From Hymenobacter cellulosivorans (lineage in GTDB: Bacteria; Bacteroidota; Bacteroidia; Cytophagales; Hymenobacteraceae), in assembly GCF_022919135.1 (NCBI RefSeq), contig NZ_CP095049.1:4344501-4408500 (forward strand): a DNA stretch of 64,000 bases. The letters are read 5' to 3'. Positions 63,706 to 64,000 of the stretch are shown here, piece by piece. The stretch's first letter is position 1. Each line of letters starts with the position of its first letter. The notes below the pieces were generated by a model. It was not told the DNA's origin. It was given only the letters and a program-made list of their open reading frames with translations, and ran no database searches. A program made the translations under genes and the position numbers.

Positions 63706-64000
63706 TTACAGACTGATGGCACGGCCTTCGTAGAAATCCAGCACCTTGCGGCGGAAGATGAACTCGTACTTGGCCTGAATCATGCTCGATTCGGCGCCGT
63801 AGAGGTTGTTTTTGGCAATGTTAAAGTCGGTGCCGTTGAGCAGGCCGTTGTTGAAGCGAATTTCGGCGTTGCGGTAGGCCGTGCTCAGGGCTTCGGTCTG
63901 GCGCTTGGCGGCCGAGTAGCGGCGCTGAGCGGCAATAGCGTCGGCGTAGGCCTGCTGGATATTCTGGCGCAGCGTCAGGCGGGCCTGCTCGGCACGCAGC
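63706..64000 (-). CDS. TolC-family outer membrane protein (partial)
   Basis: C-terminal 97 residues only; the gene continues past the right edge. Coiled-coil TolC repeat: QAYADAIAAQRRYSAAKRQT, EALSTAYRNAEIRFNNGLLN, GTDFNIAKNNLYGAESSMIQ, ending FRRKVLDFYEGRAISL. Outer-membrane channel partner of the adjacent efflux adaptor. Confidence 0.9.
   Translation of the reverse strand, partial: LRAEQARLTLRQNIQQAYADAIAAQRRYSAAKRQTEALSTAYRNAEIRFNNGLLNGTDFNIAKNNLYGAESSMIQAKYEFIFRRKVLDFYEGRAISL

Overview
The window looks like a member of the Bacteroidota, most likely Cytophagales/Hymenobacteraceae (Hymenobacter-like). The grounds are a type IX secretion C-terminal signal on a repeat protein, a DUF349 protein, a UPF0301/AlgH protein, a Bacteroidota-type integrase and high-GC housekeeping genes broken by AT-rich cargo. 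This rests on reading the protein sequences only; no database search was run.

Layout. (1) Bases 1-8278 are a graveyard of an older prophage mixed with intact genes. Broken copies of a Cro-like gene, a replication-accessory gene and a Dam gene are recognisable relatives of intact genes at 9.3-13.0 kb. A phage tail protein remnant and a lysis pair (broken CHAP-type endolysin plus a candidate unimolecular spanin) are also present. Between them sit an OmpA/TSP3 membrane protein, a seven-repeat T9SS protein and two small exported proteins. (2) Bases 8279-45991 form one integrated element of about 37.7 kb. It is bounded by an exact 16-bp direct repeat that is the 3' end of a tRNA-Thr gene, with the integrase directly beside the intact tRNA. 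The left end carries a CI/Cro-type switch and an early operon (excisionase-like, replication-like, VRR-NUC, Dam). Further in are a 1297-residue nuclease-like candidate defence protein, UmuDC, an Rhs toxin array with immunity genes, remnants of a lysis cassette, a RecE-like exonuclease, and a PD-(D/E)XK plus HNH nuclease pair. A run of ordinary metabolic and regulatory genes follows (33.6-42.7 kb), then decayed genes next to the integrase. No capsid, portal or terminase gene is visible, so the element is a degraded prophage, a phage satellite or a composite island. (3) Bases 45977-64000 are chromosomal core: tRNA-Thr, DUF349, AlgH-like, pdxH, DUF1015, Maf, GH88, a NERD-like protein, catalase, an MFS transporter, small hypotheticals, gpsA, and an RND efflux adaptor followed by a truncated TolC gene.

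The most interesting content is the tandem use of one tRNA-Thr site by a dead prophage and a younger cargo-loaded element, the large single-gene nuclease/STAND-like candidate at 13.4-17.3 kb, the layered Rhs toxin/immunity array, and several strong unexplained palindromes and a dispersed 16-bp intergenic motif.
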